This document shows, in pieces, positions 22,672 through 31,097 of a stretch of DNA of 64,000 bases (positions are counted from its first letter, which is position 1; each line of letters starts with the position of its first letter). The position numbers were made by a program, and so were the translations under genes. Source of the DNA: a virus; the IMG/VR virus record IMGVR_UViG_3300050120_000158, positions 1 through 64,000 of that record, one strand, 5' to 3'. Below the pieces are notes generated by a model, which worked only from the letters and a program-made list of their open reading frames with translations, was not told the DNA's origin and did not search any database.

Positions 22672-22738
22672 TTAGTTGATCTTGAGCTTTTTGCGGATTG
22701 CAGAGAAGCGCTGCTCAATTCGCCCTCTAACTTCGGTT
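22672..22738 (-). pseudogene. duplicated 3' end of the 23134 gene, beyond the HNH gene
   Basis: On the minus strand this encodes EVRGRIEQRFSAIRKKLKIN and a stop, against EVRARIESRFVAIRKKLKIG at the true end of the 23134 gene. It has no start. The HNH gene sits exactly between the two copies and its last codons overlap this remnant in another frame. Confidence 0.85.
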
Positions 22739-23134
22739 AGTATTCTCACGTTCTCGCCGCTCTTTATCGGCTTGTCCGTGGTCTTTCTTACAGAGCCATC
22801 GAACTTCTAATGGCTTCATGTAATCCTCGTGGTGCGCTTGAACTTTATCCGATCCACAAACCTCACAAGGCTCTCGTTTTAGCGCACCTAGCACAAGTGC
22901 AAATCGAACTATCTGGCAAGCAGCCCATTGCTTTCGCCCCTTTGGTGTTTTCTGGCGAGCAGCGCTTCGCGCACTACTTTTCTTTCTATTTTCCGGTCGA
23001 TCCGAATGTACTTTAATCATTGCAGACGAACAGGGCTTACAATACCCGGCGTAGCCATCCCGCATCCTAGCATTTTTGTAATACTCGGAGATAGGCTTTA
23101 CCTCATGACAACCTAGGCATTGTTTACGATACAT
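22727..23134 (-). CDS. HNH homing endonuclease
   Basis: A 135-residue protein. Two N-terminal zinc knuckles (CLGC ... YCKPC), then the HNH core CEVCGSDKVQAHHEDYMKPL followed by WLCKKDHGQ. ATG 23134 overlaps the upstream TAA (TAATG). It is inserted at the 3' end of the MerR-like gene and flanked by two diverged copies of that gene's end, which suggests recent movement with co-conversion. Confidence 0.85.
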   Translation of the reverse strand: MYRKQCLGCHEVKPISEYYKNARMRDGYAGYCKPCSSAMIKVHSDRPENRKKSSARSAARQKTPKGRKQWAACQIVRFALVLGALKREPCEVCGSDKVQAHHEDYMKPLEVRWLCKKDHGQADKERRERENTNRS

Positions 23135-23655
23135 TAGCCGATCTTTAGCTTTTTTCTAATTGCGACAAACCTGCTCTCAATTCGCGCTCTGACTTCCAAA
23201 TGGTCGCGCCTTAAGTAGGTAATAGTCTTCTGATGCTCCCCCACTTCTTCGATAAGGATGCGAACTTCTTCCTTGTGGTAGACCGGATAAGGGTCTCGCT
23301 TCCCGTTTCCCCTTACCTTGGTGGACATTAGCACCGGCGACGGGATAATCCCATTATCAACCCAGCGCCAAAGCGTTTGATAGAGCATCTGAAGCATTGT
23401 CGCTGTCTTGGGAATGCTGGCAACCGCCATTCGTTTTTGTTTCCCGTTCGGCAGCTTAACGTCCTGATCCTCCGTAAGTTTATCTAAAAATTGCAGCGAG
23501 TAAAGGCACGAAGTCATGTCAACATTGGCTTTATTTCGATACGCCTTTCGCGAAAGCTTTTTGGCTTTTTCCCTGTAATCAACGTCCGTCGCGTATCTAT
23601 GCTTCCGCTTCGAAACGACAGCCGGGGCTTTGCGCGTGAGAACTTGAATAGCCAT
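23134..23655 (-). CDS. MerR-like HTH DNA-binding protein
   Basis: A 173-residue basic protein. MLQMLYQTLWRWVDNGIIPS (about residues 88-107) is a MerR-like helix-turn-helix with the WxxxGxIP turn, as in the 15827 gene. The C-terminal helix (DHLEVRARIESRFVAIRKK) is partly duplicated downstream. TAATG overlap with the upstream helicase. Possible loader or regulator for the replication genes around it. Confidence 0.65.
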   Translation of the reverse strand: MAIQVLTRKAPAVVSKRKHRYATDVDYREKAKKLSRKAYRNKANVDMTSCLYSLQFLDKLTEDQDVKLPNGKQKRMAVASIPKTATMLQMLYQTLWRWVDNGIIPSPVLMSTKVRGNGKRDPYPVYHKEEVRILIEEVGEHQKTITYLRRDHLEVRARIESRFVAIRKKLKIG

Positions 23656-26204
23656 TATGCACCTAATTCAAAGTCTTGTGGCGTAAGGTAGGCCACCTCC
23701 CCCTGTTGGTCCGCATAAGAACCCTCCCTCGCCTTGGCGGCGCGCACAAGCCAAGGATATTCAAAAGGTTCCTTCGGTCCAAAGAGCGGGGCGGCTGCGG
23801 AGATGTCAGGGTATACCATAATGTGATCCCTGATTGAATACCATTCTGGTATTGGCTTGCCCGCCATCAACCGCAAGATACGTCCTACACCCTGTCTTAC
23901 GTTCTGCCTTGGCGTGAACTCGACGCCCATATCCAGTGCTTCAACGTCCGCGCCAGTATCAAACAATCCAAAGGTAGCCATCCTGATTTTGCAGGAACCT
24001 GCAACACGCTCTTGTTCCCCTCGCTTTACCTTTATCCTTTTACCTTTCAACGTGTACGCGCCAACGAGCATTCCGATATCCTCGGGGGCAACGCCCATGG
24101 CGATAAGGTGTTGCATGTTCTTGTAAAGCTGGTCTGTACGATCCGAAAGGCAGACTATTTCCCGGCCCCGCGTATACCCTTCGTATACGATGTTACAGAG
24201 CAATTGATTGCGATCATGGAAACGGGAAAGCAGGGAAGTCATGAAGCCTTCGTTGCCGACCTGTACCTGCGGCGGCAACGTCTTGTGATAGTCGATGACA
24301 AATATCTGCGGCTTCTCAACCTCTTGCTTGGAAACAATTCTAGGCTTTCCCAAGTGAAGGCTGCAAACCTTCAACAAGGCATCTCGTCGGTTTGTCGCGG
24401 TAAAGCCAATTCGGACTGAGGCCGGGTACCGGGACAGAATTCGACCCATGCTTGGCGTACCAATTTTGTGCCATTCATCAAAAATAAGCGCTGTAAAATA
24501 TTCCCTGAGGGCAACTGGATAGTCTCTACGCGCCAGCGAGGCGGCGACGCCCAAGACAATGAGTCGTCCTTCGTAGTCCTGCGTATCTTGCTGTATGTGG
24601 CCGACATATTGATTGAACCACTGTTGCCCCGTTGTGTCGATGATACGCTGACGCCACTGATTTAACAGGTAGGTTGTCGGTACAGTAATTAGTGTCGGGG
24701 CCTGAATAGCATTCTCGATAACATAGAGCGCCGAGATAGTCTTGCCGGTATTATGATGAATTACAAAGTCGGCGGTTAGATAGAGATGATCGCAATCAAG
24801 CCTAAAACCATAGTAGTCCCCTTTGCCAACTGGATGCACCGAAAATCCAGTAACTAACGGGTTTTTCTTTTGGGTGCGCGGGTTACAAAACTTCCTAAAA
24901 AGACGCACGGGTAATTCATGCATTTCGCCATAAGCATGAACGCGGTAATAAGTCACATCGTTAACGATCTTTAGTGCAATTGAAGCGCTATATCCTAGGC
25001 TCCGGCAAATAAACGCGGTGTCGTCTGCAAGCTGCCTTGACTTAAAAGTAAGCTCGTATCCATTGCCAGTTAATGAACCATCGCTATCGATAAGGCCCGA
25101 TAGAGTTTCTTTGCGTACTTCGATAGACCCGCACTTGTATTGGTGAGGAATAAACTTGGTTCCGCAAGAAACTGATCGTAGCCCTAGATAGCTAAACGCA
25201 TCAATCAAATCATTACAAATACCGCCGCGATTTCCGGCTGTAATATGGTAATTACTAGACCTATTATTTTTTTGTAGCTCCCGTCTAACGTCTAAATTAA
25301 AACGGCCCGCTTCATCGTAAATTGCATCAACGATTTCCCGATCCATCGTGGTAACGGTCGCTTTATTAGAATGTCCGTCACCAAGCCATATGCCTAGAAA
25401 ATACGGAGATATTGGCAACTTACCGTTAGGTGTCGGAAAATTAACACCGACTCGACGAAGCTTATGCAAGTGCTTAAATCTTGCCGTCCGTTCTAGATAA
25501 TCGGAAACAGTAACGTTTATAATTTCACCAGCTTGCTGAGATGCGTGATTGCGCGGGTCACGAATGCCGTGAAATTCCCGTGTTCTAACAAGAGAAAGAA
25601 TATGGCTCGCATTAACAGTGAACGGTTTACCACCTCGTTTAGGCGTAATAGAGAACATTTCTTCGTTGCCGGAAATAAGTTCAAGGACTTTACGCGGCTG
25701 GCTATCCGGCCCCATAAGCAAGTCCCCTATAGTGACCGCTTCAACCGGCTTAAGCGTCCCGCCAAACATGAGAATAAGAGTGCCCTCCGCGTGACATCCT
25801 GTTCTGGCGTTGGCAACGATATCCACAGGCTTAGGGCCGCGAACAGCAGCACACAGAGTTTCCATAAAGTCTTTTTGCTTTTGGTCACGGGGCTTGATCT
25901 TTCTGACAAAAAGCTCGGGCTGCGGTCGCTTGAACGTGGTGATGTTGATGAACTTGGTGACGCCTAGCTGTTCAATGCCGTAGGAACGGGGGACGCCGAT
26001 ATAGCCGGGGACGCTAAGGTCATAGCAGATAATTTCGGGGTTCGCTGCGTCAACCGTAGCCTCCGCTACGTAGTCTTCCTCGAAATCGACCTTCTCGTCT
26101 TGCTTGGTATAGCGGACGCGCAGCTTGTCCATAAGGGGCTGCGCGTCAACTAGGTTGAGCGGCACGTACATCAAGGCATTAACGAAGGTCTTACGTGCCA
26201 ACAT
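23655..26204 (-). CDS. DEAD/DEAH-box superfamily 2 helicase interrupted by an intein
   Basis: An 849-residue precursor; about 500 residues after splicing. The start at 26204 excludes a 34-residue extension that overlaps the HNH gene. The intein (349 residues) lies inside Walker A: NARTG / TGKT, giving ARTGTGKT when joined. Later motifs: LIFDEWHKIG (motif II variant DEWH), GFTATNRR (motif III), ROK-like C-terminal FTPRQNVRQGVGRILRL (motif VI). It resembles T4 UvsW/phage SF2 helicases and probably acts in replication or recombination. The helicase is inactive unless spliced. Confidence 0.85.
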   Translation of the reverse strand: MLARKTFVNALMYVPLNLVDAQPLMDKLRVRYTKQDEKVDFEEDYVAEATVDAANPEIICYDLSVPGYIGVPRSYGIEQLGVTKFINITTFKRPQPELFVRKIKPRDQKQKDFMETLCAAVRGPKPVDIVANARTGCHAEGTLILMFGGTLKPVEAVTIGDLLMGPDSQPRKVLELISGNEEMFSITPKRGGKPFTVNASHILSLVRTREFHGIRDPRNHASQQAGEIINVTVSDYLERTARFKHLHKLRRVGVNFPTPNGKLPISPYFLGIWLGDGHSNKATVTTMDREIVDAIYDEAGRFNLDVRRELQKNNRSSNYHITAGNRGGICNDLIDAFSYLGLRSVSCGTKFIPHQYKCGSIEVRKETLSGLIDSDGSLTGNGYELTFKSRQLADDTAFICRSLGYSASIALKIVNDVTYYRVHAYGEMHELPVRLFRKFCNPRTQKKNPLVTGFSVHPVGKGDYYGFRLDCDHLYLTADFVIHHNTGKTISALYVIENAIQAPTLITVPTTYLLNQWRQRIIDTTGQQWFNQYVGHIQQDTQDYEGRLIVLGVAASLARRDYPVALREYFTALIFDEWHKIGTPSMGRILSRYPASVRIGFTATNRRDALLKVCSLHLGKPRIVSKQEVEKPQIFVIDYHKTLPPQVQVGNEGFMTSLLSRFHDRNQLLCNIVYEGYTRGREIVCLSDRTDQLYKNMQHLIAMGVAPEDIGMLVGAYTLKGKRIKVKRGEQERVAGSCKIRMATFGLFDTGADVEALDMGVEFTPRQNVRQGVGRILRLMAGKPIPEWYSIRDHIMVYPDISAAAPLFGPKEPFEYPWLVRAAKAREGSYADQQGEVAYLTPQDFELGA
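23990..24003. repeat. palindromic repeat, perfect (AA form)
   Basis: TGCAGGAACCTGCA. Encodes AGSCK in the C-terminal helicase domain of the 23655 gene, an internal coding copy. Confidence 0.95.
24750..25796 (-). mobile_element. intein with LAGLIDADG homing endonuclease
   Basis: Residues C137 to N485 of the 849-residue precursor. N-terminal Cys (CHAEGTLILM), block B VNASHILSL, two LAGLIDADG motifs (FLGIWLGDGH and LSGLIDSDGS), block F/G LYLTADFVIHHN with His-Asn end, and Thr as the first C-extein residue. All residues needed for splicing and for the nuclease appear present. The insertion point in Walker A is a common intein site in helicases and ATPases. Confidence 0.92.
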
Positions 26205-26209
26205 TAGAA

Positions 26210-26641
26210 TTATAGCCTTTTCGCTTTTGGGTGTTTCATACCAACGCGAGTACCGCAGTAGGCTAGGAACCCCGGAGCGTTTAAGTTCTCTTTCTGTGTT
26301 CCCCATCCAACGTTGTCGGCCCGGTTAATTCTAGAGTTTTCATTCAAATGCATCGCTACCGCTTCCGGGAATGGTCTAGGGCCGTGGAACGCTTCACAGA
26401 TTAGCTGCGCTATTCTGTAAGTTCTTGTCGTTCGTTCCGGCGTCTTATCGCAAATAACCAAAACGTATCGTTTTTCATCCTCCTGCCAATGACCTATTTT
26501 AGGATCACCGGTATAAAGCCTAACACCCCGTCCGTTCGGCATTGCCGCATAGTAAGGTATTACTCTAACCCGACCGTAAGACGAAACTTCATATCGCGGT
26601 ACGGTCGGGCTAACGCGCCATTCTTCTGTAGGTTGAGGCAT
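26210..26641 (-). CDS. NUMOD4/HNH homing endonuclease
   Basis: A 143-residue protein. NUMOD4 (EEWRVSPTVPRYEVSSYGRV) at residues 6-26, an H-N-H-like core (YRIAQLICEAFHGPRPFPE, AMHLNENSRINRADNVGWGT) and an end NAPGFLAYCGTRVG as in related phage nucleases. Six bases upstream of the intein-bearing helicase and just after the SSB gene, so it may target one of these. A TATACT box (26659-26664) lies 18 bp upstream. Confidence 0.85.
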   Translation of the reverse strand: MPQPTEEWRVSPTVPRYEVSSYGRVRVIPYYAAMPNGRGVRLYTGDPKIGHWQEDEKRYVLVICDKTPERTTRTYRIAQLICEAFHGPRPFPEAVAMHLNENSRINRADNVGWGTQKENLNAPGFLAYCGTRVGMKHPKAKRL

Positions 26642-26666
26642 TTCAACTTACAACCTATAGTATAAT

Positions 26667-27458
26667 CTAAAATGGCAAATCGTCGTCACTGCCCGGCGCG
26701 GCGTTATCCACGGAACCGATAGCGCCGCTGGCCGCGTTATCGATATTGTAGGTCAGCGCCATTTTCTCGGCGGAAAGGCGCGGGTACTGCTTGGTCATAT
26801 CGATAGGCAGGGCCAATTCGCCGTACTTGGCCAGTTCCGCTTCGGTCAGCATCCGCACGAACTCGACCGTCGATCCGGTGCCCGGGGCTTGCTTCTTGTC
26901 TCGGAAGCATCGAATGACCATACCCCGGAACGTCTTGTGCGCCTGATACAGCCGCTCGAATACCGGGATCATCGAAATCTTGACCGGGTAGGGCCGCTTC
27001 TGGCGGGGCTGAGGCTGTCCGGCCTTCGGTCCCTTTTTCGGGACGTACTTGCGGCTATCGATGCAACTAAGCATCATTTCGTAGCCGCCCTTCTTGCTGA
27101 GATTGCGGCAGAGCGGGCAACCCTCGGGGCCATCCGTGATGCAAACCTCGGTCTTGGGTTCGCCTTCCTCAAATCCCCAACGATGCATGTAGCAGAAATA
27201 AGGCATCGCCGGAATGCGAACCCTATCCGTAAGAATGATTGTCACACCCTGCATCCCGCCCTCGTTTACGTCCATGCGGAATTCATACGCTTGGCCGCGC
27301 TTACGTTCCCGTTCCTCGTTCATGGCTTGGGCAGTGGCAAAGCCGCCGCCGACTGACTTGGGGGGCGCGGCGGGAGCTACTGCGCGGCGTGCAGGAACCT
27401 GCAAGGGTTTCGCCGGGATAGCAATAGCACGGGCGGGGAGCTTAATATTGAGGGCCAT
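26667..27458 (-). CDS. single-stranded DNA-binding protein, gp32-like
   Basis: A 263-residue protein. Tag plus linker at the N-terminus (MALNIKLPARAIAIPAKP then LQVPA), an OB-fold-like centre with a zinc site (EVCITDGPEGCPLCRNLSKK) and a second half rich in basic residues, ending in an acidic tail SDDDLPF, the hallmark used by SSBs to contact replication partners. Lies between helicase and primase. Family assignment rests on the tail, the zinc site and context. Confidence 0.7.
   Translation of the reverse strand: MALNIKLPARAIAIPAKPLQVPARRAVAPAAPPKSVGGGFATAQAMNEERERKRGQAYEFRMDVNEGGMQGVTIILTDRVRIPAMPYFCYMHRWGFEEGEPKTEVCITDGPEGCPLCRNLSKKGGYEMMLSCIDSRKYVPKKGPKAGQPQPRQKRPYPVKISMIPVFERLYQAHKTFRGMVIRCFRDKKQAPGTGSTVEFVRMLTEAELAKYGELALPIDMTKQYPRLSAEKMALTYNIDNAASGAIGSVDNAAPGSDDDLPF
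27390..27403. repeat. palindromic repeat, perfect (AA form)
   Basis: TGCAGGAACCTGCA. Encodes LQVPA at about residue 19 of the SSB-like protein, next to its terminal tag. Confidence 0.95.
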
Positions 27459-27565
27459 AGGATTACCTTTGCAAGCGGTTCAAGCGGGGCAAGCGTTTCG
27501 GGCGAGCCTTTTGGGGCAAGGGTATTCTACGGCTGGTCGCACTTTTTTGTCAATGAATGCGTATC

Positions 27566-28057
27566 TTACTTTCTCCGATTATTTGCTTGCTCTTTTCTTG
27601 TTGCCCAACGACAGTTATCCGGTTCGTAGTTTCCATCGTTATCGGGATATCGGTCAATCGTTTTGCCGACTGGACGCTCGCCCATGTCGGCAAAGAAGTT
27701 TTCGAACGAATTTAGCCAACGATCGCAAACTGTAACGCCTCGACCGCCGTAGTAGCTATAATTTATAGTGTTTGGGTTAGTACATCTTTGCTTCATGGCC
27801 TTCCATACGTCATATTCTTTAGTTCTCGACAATCCATGTGTGATAGTTTTTGTAATTCCACGATTTTCCTGCAACAAGCAGCCGCACGATCTGACTACTC
27901 CAGCAGACAAGGCCGAACCACGCACCACTGTAGCGTTACCGCAGGTACATAAACAAAGCCAGCGCAAGCGCCCGCTAGTTTCGCGGCCACACTTGTTTAC
28001 AACCCGCAGCCGACCGAAGGTTACGCCCGTTAAATCTATGCATTTCCTACCCATCAT
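27566..28057 (-). CDS. HNH homing endonuclease, GRG-type (copy 1 of 4)
   Basis: A 163-residue protein. N-terminal zinc module (CLCTCGN ... SCGCL), then WKAMKQRCTNPNT, YYGGRGVTVCDRWLNSFENF, DMGERP, TIDRYPDNDGNYEPDNCRWA and a KEQANNRR end. This block order is shared by the proteins at 41380, 44062 and 56829 and is common among phage homing nucleases. ATGA overlap with the primase gene, which is the likely target neighbourhood. Confidence 0.85.
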   Translation of the reverse strand: MMGRKCIDLTGVTFGRLRVVNKCGRETSGRLRWLCLCTCGNATVVRGSALSAGVVRSCGCLLQENRGITKTITHGLSRTKEYDVWKAMKQRCTNPNTINYSYYGGRGVTVCDRWLNSFENFFADMGERPVGKTIDRYPDNDGNYEPDNCRWATRKEQANNRRK

Positions 28058-29124
28058 ATTCTCGTGATTAATTCGGCATCTTTCATCATTGAGTGTATGA
28101 CGCCGGGAGGCAGTGATCCGGGGTCAGCCAACTCGTACCCTTCGGGGTACTGGACGCTTAGCAATGGTATCTTTCCAAACAGCGCAGCCTTAATGGTCTC
28201 AATGCAATCGTGTCCGGCGCTATCGTTATCCATGAACAGGACTACGGGCCGGTCCCATCGTATGAGTTTTCTTATCTTCTCGGGAGTAACCGCCGTTCCA
28301 AGAATTGCAATGCTTGGGATGCCCAATTCGGAAAGGAACGCATGATCAAAGATACCTTCAACGAGTGCAATCCGGGTATTACTACCGGTGCGGAATTGCC
28401 TCTGATATCCTCGAACACTCGATTGGGTTCGGACGAAAGCTCCCAATTCGCCAAGGAAAAACTGACGCTTTCTAAACCCAAAGTAATCGCGCACTTTGAG
28501 ATAGGGTCTGCCGTCGAGTTCGCATTCGTCTCCATCAGCATTGACGAGGGGAGCGGCGTCGATGCGACGACCGGTAAAGCCCGCAAAACGCCCTCCTGTA
28601 TCATACACAGGAAACAAGACCCTTCGCTGATAGGGGTCATAGCGGATACCAAGGCGGATAATTGTAGAAACTGAGATTGATCTATCCCTGAGATACGGAA
28701 TTCCTGTTGCGGAGGGGAATTCAAACTCTCGTCTCGGGTCGGGGTATTCAATTTGATCCGGCGTGGTTTGCGCACTGTATTCCTCCGGTATTTCATCGTC
28801 CCATTTAGGCAAGACTACTTGGGGACCGAGCAATTCCTGTAGCTCGATCTGCTTACCGATATGGGTAAGGTCTTGCTTGCGTAGCCGCCCTAGCTCATAG
28901 GCCAGTTGCGGCAACGATCCTTTGGAATGGCATGACCAGCATTGGTAGATTGAATGCCTGTCTTCGCTAACACTGATATTGAAGTGGTGCGACTTAGACC
29001 GCTTGTCATCATGCTTCCATTGCGCGAACGGACAACGGTAATGCAGCCATACTGCATTGCTTGTCCTAGACGGAGCGCCAAGGCCGAGAACCCGCGCGAA
29101 CTCGATTGCACCTTGGCGCTGCAT
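28054..29124 (-). CDS. DNA primase, DnaG/TOPRIM type
   Basis: A 356-residue protein. A CHC2-like zinc site (YRCPFAQWKHDD ... YQCWSCHSKGS, about residues 29-64), a primase core (GIRYDPYQRRVLFPVYD), and a TOPRIM domain with ALVEGIFDHAFL (E about 256) and VVLFMDNDSAGHD (D-x-D about 300). Shorter than bacterial DnaG, with no helicase-binding domain. Makes RNA primers for the DnaB-type helicase and polymerase encoded upstream. Confidence 0.85.
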   Translation of the reverse strand: MQRQGAIEFARVLGLGAPSRTSNAVWLHYRCPFAQWKHDDKRSKSHHFNISVSEDRHSIYQCWSCHSKGSLPQLAYELGRLRKQDLTHIGKQIELQELLGPQVVLPKWDDEIPEEYSAQTTPDQIEYPDPRREFEFPSATGIPYLRDRSISVSTIIRLGIRYDPYQRRVLFPVYDTGGRFAGFTGRRIDAAPLVNADGDECELDGRPYLKVRDYFGFRKRQFFLGELGAFVRTQSSVRGYQRQFRTGSNTRIALVEGIFDHAFLSELGIPSIAILGTAVTPEKIRKLIRWDRPVVLFMDNDSAGHDCIETIKAALFGKIPLLSVQYPEGYELADPGSLPPGVIHSMMKDAELITRI

Positions 29125-29354
29125 TAGGCAACCGGCAATTCGATCAGTGCGCTACCGGCTAGCTCAAGCTGTTCTGGCTGACACCAACGAATATCTCGCT
29201 CTCCGTGGACCTGAAAGCCGAACTTCCAATCGTCCCGCGCAACAGCGGAGTTGCTGGGTCCAATTATAAGGATAGCAAACTTGCCGTCGAGCATCCGGCA
29301 AATAGGCGCGGGGTCCGTGACTAGCCACCACTCCCTGAGTTCTTCCCGCTTCAT
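29124..29354 (-). CDS. small hypothetical protein
   Basis: A 76-residue alpha/beta protein (AILIIGPSNSAVARDDWKFG). Overlaps neighbours by a few bases on both sides, linking the primase to the 29351 gene. No family recognised. Confidence 0.65.
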   Translation of the reverse strand: MKREELREWWLVTDPAPICRMLDGKFAILIIGPSNSAVARDDWKFGFQVHGERDIRWCQPEQLELAGSALIELPVA

Positions 29355-29860
29355 ATCCCGGCCTGCTTAAGTTCTTCTGGGATTTTGTGCTTATACCCCA
29401 CCCTCACAACGGCAAAGCCGGTACGCACGCCAAGGATGGCCGAATGCGCCTTGTAGCGGTCGCGGACGTTCGACATATAGAGCGCCCGCAAATACTGGAA
29501 GCGCGTTTCCAGCGCATAGTATTCTTCGGCTTCTTTCATGGTCGGAAACAGGATCGTATCGTCTAGGTTCTTGATGGTATCCTGCGGCTTGGACGATAAC
29601 CGGGTTGCCGCCGCTACCATCTCAAACGAGCGAGCGGTTTGCTCTTTCTGCAACTCGTTGAGTTCGGTTTGCAGGCTGGCCATCTCGCAGAAAATAATAC
29701 GCTCCTGATCGTTAAGATAGCCGATGATCGTTTCGCCGGGGCCGACCGGTTCAAGCTCGACGTTGGCTTGCTGTTCGCGGAGCATCTTCCGCTGGCGAAG
29801 ATCGATAATCGTGGCTTCATCGATCTTGGGGGCTGTTGTGAATTGTTCACCTTCCGACAC
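29351..29860 (-). CDS. hypothetical coiled-coil protein
   Basis: A 169-residue protein. The GTG start at 29860 (MSEGEQFTTAPKIDE) has AGGA upstream; an upstream TTG at 29881 is weaker. A helical stretch with coiled-coil character (ERIIFCEMASLQTELNELQK) dominates. Overlaps the end of the 29847 gene by 14 bp. Function unknown; it lies in the replication operon. Confidence 0.6.
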   Translation of the reverse strand: MSEGEQFTTAPKIDEATIIDLRQRKMLREQQANVELEPVGPGETIIGYLNDQERIIFCEMASLQTELNELQKEQTARSFEMVAAATRLSSKPQDTIKNLDDTILFPTMKEAEEYYALETRFQYLRALYMSNVRDRYKAHSAILGVRTGFAVVRVGYKHKIPEELKQAGI

Positions 29861-30416
29861 TGGCTTTTCCTTTCGGTACAACTATGAGGCGCTTGTTCAG
29901 AGGCCGTGCAGGAACCTGCAACGGCACGCCAAGCCTCGGCTTAATTCCACCACTGGGCGGTTTAATGCCCGCTGGCAGGACGATTTCGATCCCCTTCTTG
30001 GTCCCGGCGTTGTCGCCGTTAAAACGAATATCCGCAGTTTTGCCGGATTGCACCGACGAAATGGTGGCGACTTGATCCTCGCCAATGGAAAGTACCGCGT
30101 CCTCTTTGCTGACCCGCAAACCATCGAAGTATTGGGCTTCGGTGATTTCCTTTTCGACAAAAAGCTTGTGCCACTTGCGCACGTCGATAACGTTGCTTTC
30201 CGCCGTGGCCCACATGTATTCCGCACCATCGATCACAACCTTGGTCTTGGCGGGGAACGCTTCCTCCTGCATGAAGGATTTGAACAGGTTTTTGGCCGCC
30301 GTGTTGCCCTTGTTGAAGGTGTTATTGGCGTCCTTCTTGACCACGTTTAGCGCAGCCCAGTCCTTGAGCGATTGGATCAAGTCATTGTAAAGCTTGGCGT
30401 TTTTGAGTGTGGGCAC
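29847..30416 (-). CDS. hypothetical protein with palindrome-linked C-terminal tag
   Basis: A 189-residue protein. Body of about 160 residues, then PLQVPARPLNKRLIVVPKGK: the palindrome-encoded linker followed by a basic tag at the C-terminus. A predicted promoter lies 23 bp upstream of its start. First gene of the unit running to the primase. No family recognised. Confidence 0.65.
   Translation of the reverse strand: MPTLKNAKLYNDLIQSLKDWAALNVVKKDANNTFNKGNTAAKNLFKSFMQEEAFPAKTKVVIDGAEYMWATAESNVIDVRKWHKLFVEKEITEAQYFDGLRVSKEDAVLSIGEDQVATISSVQSGKTADIRFNGDNAGTKKGIEIVLPAGIKPPSGGIKPRLGVPLQVPARPLNKRLIVVPKGKASVGR
29907..29920. repeat. palindromic repeat, perfect (AA form)
   Basis: TGCAGGAACCTGCA. Encodes LQVPA at about residue 166 of 189 in the 29847 gene, just before a basic C-terminal tag. 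Confidence 0.95.
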
Positions 30417-30438
30417 GGTCGGCTCTCCGATTGGGTTG

Positions 30439-30466
30439 ATTATAGCATATCGCAGATTATTAGCAA
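30439..30466 (-). promoter_or_regulatory. predicted promoter for the 30416 gene
   Basis: Minus strand TTGCTA (30461-30466), 16-bp spacer, TATAAT (30439-30444). The 14-bp element fills most of the spacer (30448-30461). Confidence 0.65.
30448..30461. repeat. intergenic 14-bp element
   Basis: TATCGCAGATTATT in the spacer of the promoter at 30439. Confidence 0.75.
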
Positions 30467-30475
30467 GTACCTAGC

Positions 30476-30502
30476 AAAAACCCCCGGACTTTCATCCGGG
30501 GG
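30476..30502 (-). terminator. rho-independent terminator after the 30651 gene
   Basis: A perfect 7-bp CG stem (30481-30487 with 30496-30502), 8-base loop, five T's on the minus strand. It separates the polymerase-side unit from the promoter at 30439. Confidence 0.85.
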
Positions 30503-30650
30503 CTTAGGGGAAGTATTCGCCGCGTACAGGGATCGAACCCGCACACCCTGCACTGTTGGTCAACTACGCAGAAGTCACCGGCGTTGTCGGCATCTGGAAA
30601 GGTTCATGGATACCCTTCCTAACCTAGTGGACGGATTACTTCCAAGCTTC

Positions 30651-31094
30651 TTACGAACCGGCAGGGGCAACCGGAGCGACAGGCGGGGTCGGGGTCGCAG
30701 CAGCGACAACAGCAGCGGCGGCGGCCGGGTCGGTCTCGGCGGGGGCGGCGACAACAGCAGCGGCGGCGGTCGCAACAGCGGTCGAGTGGGTAACGAGGGT
30801 CTGCTTGAAAGTGCCAAGCTGGCCAACAGCCGCTTCAAGCGCAGCATCGTCGCCGGAAGCCTGCGCAGCAACAGCCGCGTCGATCAGGGGAATGATGCTG
30901 TTGATGGTGGTGCCGAGATCGGTGACGGCGTTAACAACGTCGGTGGTGGACTGTTTCATGTAGCGCTCCATGTGGATATCTCTGGCTGTAAGTTTCCTAA
31001 CTTCGCCCGCCAGTTCAAGCAAAGCTAATTCAACGAGAGAAAGACCTTCCTCGACCGTTCTGCGGCGTTTACGTTGCGGCCACTTGTCGAACAT
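30651..31094 (-). CDS. hypothetical helical protein with Ala/Pro-rich tail
   Basis: A 147-residue protein. A basic start (MFDKWPQRKRRRTVEEG), a long amphipathic helical region (VVNAVTDLGTTINSIIPLID) with coiled-coil character, and a low-complexity Ala/Pro/Val tail. No family recognised; resembles small phage proteins of unknown role with a trimeric or tetrameric coil. Confidence 0.65.
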   Translation of the reverse strand: MFDKWPQRKRRRTVEEGLSLVELALLELAGEVRKLTARDIHMERYMKQSTTDVVNAVTDLGTTINSIIPLIDAAVAAQASGDDAALEAAVGQLGTFKQTLVTHSTAVATAAAAVVAAPAETDPAAAAAVVAAATPTPPVAPVAPAGS

Positions 31095-31097
31095 GGA

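Noticed and set aside
26205-26306. A 34-residue N-terminal extension of the helicase
   Set aside because: It overlaps the end of the NUMOD4/HNH gene and has shadow-like composition; ATG 26204 (MLARKTFVNALMYVPL) is a natural start.
30515-30600. A tRNA gene on the minus strand
   Set aside because: Only the T-arm and part of an acceptor-like end are convincing. The proposed 5' acceptor pairs at four positions only and no proper D or anticodon arm fits. Kept as a low-interest finding.
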